Source: Bacillota bacterium (GTDB lineage: Bacteria; Bacillota; Clostridia; Christensenellales; SZUA-584). From it: a stretch of DNA of 64,000 bases. The position numbers and the translations under genes are program-made. The notes beneath the pieces were generated by a model. That model was not told the origin of the DNA and ran no database searches. It was given only the letters and a program-made list of their open reading frames with translations. Numbering within the stretch: the first letter of the stretch is position 1; every line of letters begins with the position of its first letter. The stretch lies in contig JAEXTV010000016.1 of the NCBI GenBank assembly GCA_023406895.1, positions 1 to 64,000 of the forward strand, written 5' to 3'. This document shows positions 61,983 to 64,000 of the stretch, piece by piece.

Positions 61983-63164
61983 CTATTGGACTGTATCTGC
62001 CGCAAAAGCGGCGATTTTATATAGCGCGCCTGGCCAGTCGAAAAACGCATACTCTTTTTGAATCTCAGCCGGGCTGGCGAGGCGGTTTTTGCGGTATTTG
62101 AGCGTTTCAAACGTGATTGTCGGCACGCCGCGCGAAAACGCGTAATCGGTCAATGTCCCCTCTTCCCCCTTTTTGACTTTGAGCTCTTTGACCAATTTGT
62201 ATTTGATGTCCTCACGCAAATACCGGGCAAGAGAAAGGCTGATCTCATTCAGCGTCTCAGGGTTCTCACTCGTGCTTATATCATCAACCGTATAGCCGCC
62301 CTTTTGGCAGATAATCTCGCGCGCCCGCGAGTGGATGTCAATCGCGAGGGCAAATGAATATTGATCGAAAAGCGCCATAATCGCCTGCGTTTCGGGTTCA
62401 GACCCGGGGAACGGCCCCGGATAGAAGTTCCCGGGCTTCTTTACTTTACTGCCCCAGTACTTACAGGGGAAATTTCTGTTGATATCCACGTTATTGGCGT
62501 TCGTTTTTTTCTTGCCGTTGTGTTTTTTTAAGCAATACTGATACCCATCCGGATTCACAAGCGGCACCACCACAAGCGTCACCTTATCTAGCATCTGCGC
62601 TTTTTCTTCATCACCCGCCGCGGCGGCATGCAAATAATCAAACAGGCACTGCATGATCAGCGGCGTGTTCGCGTTTTCCCTCGCATGCACGCCCGCCGTG
62701 AGCAGCACATACACCGGCCCGCGGCCTACCGTCAGCGCATAAATATCTTTTCCCTGCACGCTCCTGCCGATCACATCGCTGCTTACCATGCCTTCATATG
62801 CCTGCATCGTCTCTGTGATGTCCGTCACAAGCTGGTCATAGGTATAAAGGCTGTCCGTATCAAAACACAGCAGCCGGTAATCAAGCGGCTCAATTTGTGG
62901 CGGCTCATGGCTTTCGAGCGCCGCATCATCTGAAGCATTCATCTGCTCCGGTATAACATCCGGTTTATCATAAAACACGCTGACAACCGGGCTCTCGTGC
63001 GCCTGTTCATCTGACCCGACATTGATTGCAGATGAGCTATGCAAAACGGCTGCGCCGGGCAGCAAAACCAACACAACCAAAAACAGAGCCACAACGGCGC
63101 TCTTCAGCAGTCTTTTACACGTTTTTTTCTCAGGCTGTGCCTGAAGCGGTCTGTCAATATCCAT
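61983..63164 (-). CDS. Membrane-anchored M14 zinc carboxypeptidase
   Basis: 393 residues. A basic N-terminus and helix (about 20-42) anchor it as a type II protein. A Glu/Pro/Ser linker (about 50-95) leads to an M14 domain: His160 and Glu163 in GVHARENANT (zinc ligands), Arg230 in VDINRNFPC, His278 in DIHSRA, and catalytic Glu353 in TITFET. It removes C-terminal residues or cleaves gamma-D-Glu-DAP stem peptides. The long linker places it away from the membrane. Divergent from the polysaccharide deacetylase. Confidence 0.9.
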   Translation of the reverse strand: MDIDRPLQAQPEKKTCKRLLKSAVVALFLVVLVLLPGAAVLHSSSAINVGSDEQAHESPVVSVFYDKPDVIPEQMNASDDAALESHEPPQIEPLDYRLLCFDTDSLYTYDQLVTDITETMQAYEGMVSSDVIGRSVQGKDIYALTVGRGPVYVLLTAGVHARENANTPLIMQCLFDYLHAAAAGDEEKAQMLDKVTLVVVPLVNPDGYQYCLKKHNGKKKTNANNVDINRNFPCKYWGSKVKKPGNFYPGPFPGSEPETQAIMALFDQYSFALAIDIHSRAREIICQKGGYTVDDISTSENPETLNEISLSLARYLREDIKYKLVKELKVKKGEEGTLTDYAFSRGVPTITFETLKYRKNRLASPAEIQKEYAFFDWPGALYKIAAFAADTVQ

Positions 63165-63459
63165 TCCCGCTCCCGATAAGAAAAGTCTGCACTACTGGAC
63201 TTTTACTGTAATAGATCATGCTTTATTGGATTCACATTTTGCACGTTGGTGCATAGCTTCTGGTTTTTGAATTGAAATTGGCGGATTATCAACAAAATTA
63301 TATATAATATATGAAATTCCTGCAAGAGAGAGAATATCCTTAGGGGCATCAACCGCGCATGACGGCTCATCAGCTTATGATCGCTCCATGCCGCAGCCGT
63401 GTTTACACTGCTTTGTAAAGAGACTATAATCAATGATGAGTATATTTTTAAGAGGATTT
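63165..63459. other. Divergent promoter region
   Basis: About 295 bp between the carboxypeptidase and deacetylase genes. AT-rich sequence at 63280-63320 is likely promoter territory; TATAATATA at 63304-63312 is a good -10 candidate for the plus strand. No gene that I can support. Confidence 0.45.
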
Positions 63460-64000
63460 ATGAACCAGATTCAGCTGTATTTTTATCATGTGAATCCCAA
63501 AAAAACAGCCGTTTGCTTTACCTTTGACGATAATTTTTTACGGCACGGTGAACTGATTGCGCCCGCGTTTTTGCAGCGCGGCTTCCGGTGCACGTTCTAT
63601 TTGAATCCCGGAGCCGAAGATTTTCCGCCACATCTGGAAAGATACAAAACGCTCCTTAAACAGGGCTTCGAAATTGGCAGCCATGGGTACGTGCACGACA
63701 ATCTCAGCAAGCTTTCTCACGCCGTCGCCGAAAAAAACCTGCGGGATTCAGCGAATAGAATTCAGGAGCTTTTTCACATTTACCCCGCGACATTTGCGTT
63801 TCCGTATCACGATTACACAGAAAAGACACTTGCCATGGCAAGGACCTTTCATATCGAAACGCGCAACACGCTTGCGCATTCCATCTGGGTTCCCATCAAA
63901 ACGGCCATCCCGCTCGGCGATATGCTGACCGCGGTCGACTCGGCCATTGAAGAAAACCGTCCGCTCGTTTTCTCGGGCCACTCGGTGATCCTCACGCCCG
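63460..64000 (+). CDS. Polysaccharide deacetylase, truncated by the window end
   Basis: 180 residues visible, open at the right edge. NodB-type domain: FTFDDNFLRHG (Asp23, Asp24), CTFYLNPGAED, IGSHGYVHDNLSKLS (His75, His79 metal ligands), and FAFPYHDYTEKTL. It probably deacetylates peptidoglycan or another polysaccharide. There is no N-terminal signal peptide, so this member may be cytoplasmic or exported by another path. ATG 63460 follows AGAGGA. The gene continues beyond 64000. Confidence 0.85.
   Translation, partial: MNQIQLYFYHVNPKKTAVCFTFDDNFLRHGELIAPAFLQRGFRCTFYLNPGAEDFPPHLERYKTLLKQGFEIGSHGYVHDNLSKLSHAVAEKNLRDSANRIQELFHIYPATFAFPYHDYTEKTLAMARTFHIETRNTLAHSIWVPIKTAIPLGDMLTAVDSAIEENRPLVFSGHSVILTP

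Noticed and set aside
1..64000. CRISPR array, rRNA operon, prophage or insertion sequence
   Set aside because: I see no regularly spaced repeats, no rRNA sequence, no transposase and no phage structural genes; the only mobile trace is the remnant at 2888-3140.

Overview
The window looks like chromosomal DNA of an anaerobic, endospore-forming member of the Clostridia (Bacillota). The evidence is a GerA-type spore germinant receptor operon, strong Shine-Dalgarno sequences with some TTG and GTG starts, many intrinsic terminators, a [NiFe] hydrogenase, a DUF421 (YetF-like) protein, and sugar catabolism built around NAD(P)-dependent dehydrogenases. I see no rRNA genes, no complete tRNA and no CRISPR array. 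One tRNA-like 3' end, interrupted by inverted repeats, lies at the left edge.

Layout. 1-3140: a tRNA-like 3' end, a MarR/MFS efflux pair and a decayed serine recombinase tail, bracketed by two copies of a sequence of about 60 bp; this may be the scar of an integrated element. 3457-7141: gerAB-gerAC-gerAA, with gerAA split by one frameshift. 7309-8865: Na+/proline symporter. 9492-12923: minus-strand hydrogenase operon (cytochrome b5-like protein, small subunit, large subunit, maturation protease, shortened HypA-like protein). 13070-14536: a cupin protein that may belong to the spore, and DUF421.

14795-43251 is a carbohydrate catabolic island. A 13-gene minus-strand cluster (27571 to 14795) holds two Gfo/Idh/MocA dehydrogenases, a medium-chain dehydrogenase, an FGGY kinase, a DeoR regulator, a FucI-like isomerase, a TIM-barrel epimerase, a shikimate-dehydrogenase paralogue, a cupin phosphoglucose isomerase, a 2-hydroxyacid dehydrogenase, a HAD phosphatase, a KDPG aldolase and a phosphotriesterase-like lactonase candidate. 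A second minus cluster (34164 to 27744) has an Old Yellow Enzyme homologue, an epimerase, a dehydrogenase, a PfkB kinase, a class II aldolase and a rhamnulokinase-like enzyme. A LacI regulator fused to an ABC-type solute-binding domain (36574-34346) sits between that cluster and a plus-strand operon of deoC, an FGGY kinase, a VOC protein and a ribose-type ABC transporter (37000-43251).

43473-49245: a five-gene minus operon (SDR, fumarate-reductase-like flavoprotein, second Old Yellow Enzyme homologue, isochorismatase-like hydrolase, KDG kinase) divergent from an AraC regulator. KDG kinase here and KDPG aldolase at 15.8-16.5 kb would together complete the lower Entner-Doudoroff branch. 50743-52637: a GH5 glycosidase without signal peptide, divergent from a second AraC regulator. 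52779-53645: a secreted SH3/C39-like protein. 54166-57131: a UvrD/PcrA-type helicase and a membrane-anchored HIRAN protein. 57409-61766: an arsenic resistance operon (arsR, acr3, ArsP-like permease, thioredoxin-like protein, CoA-disulfide-reductase/rhodanese). 61983-64000: a membrane-anchored M14 carboxypeptidase and a polysaccharide deacetylase cut by the window end.

The most unusual items are the LacI/solute-binding fusion with a candidate operator, the large sugar clusters whose substrate I cannot assign, the hydrogenase with a Cys-to-Asn change at its proximal cluster, the two Old Yellow Enzyme homologues that keep a four-cysteine motif but lack the usual second flavin domain, and the HIRAN protein beside a helicase. 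All calls come from reading the sequence and recalling protein families; no database search was run.
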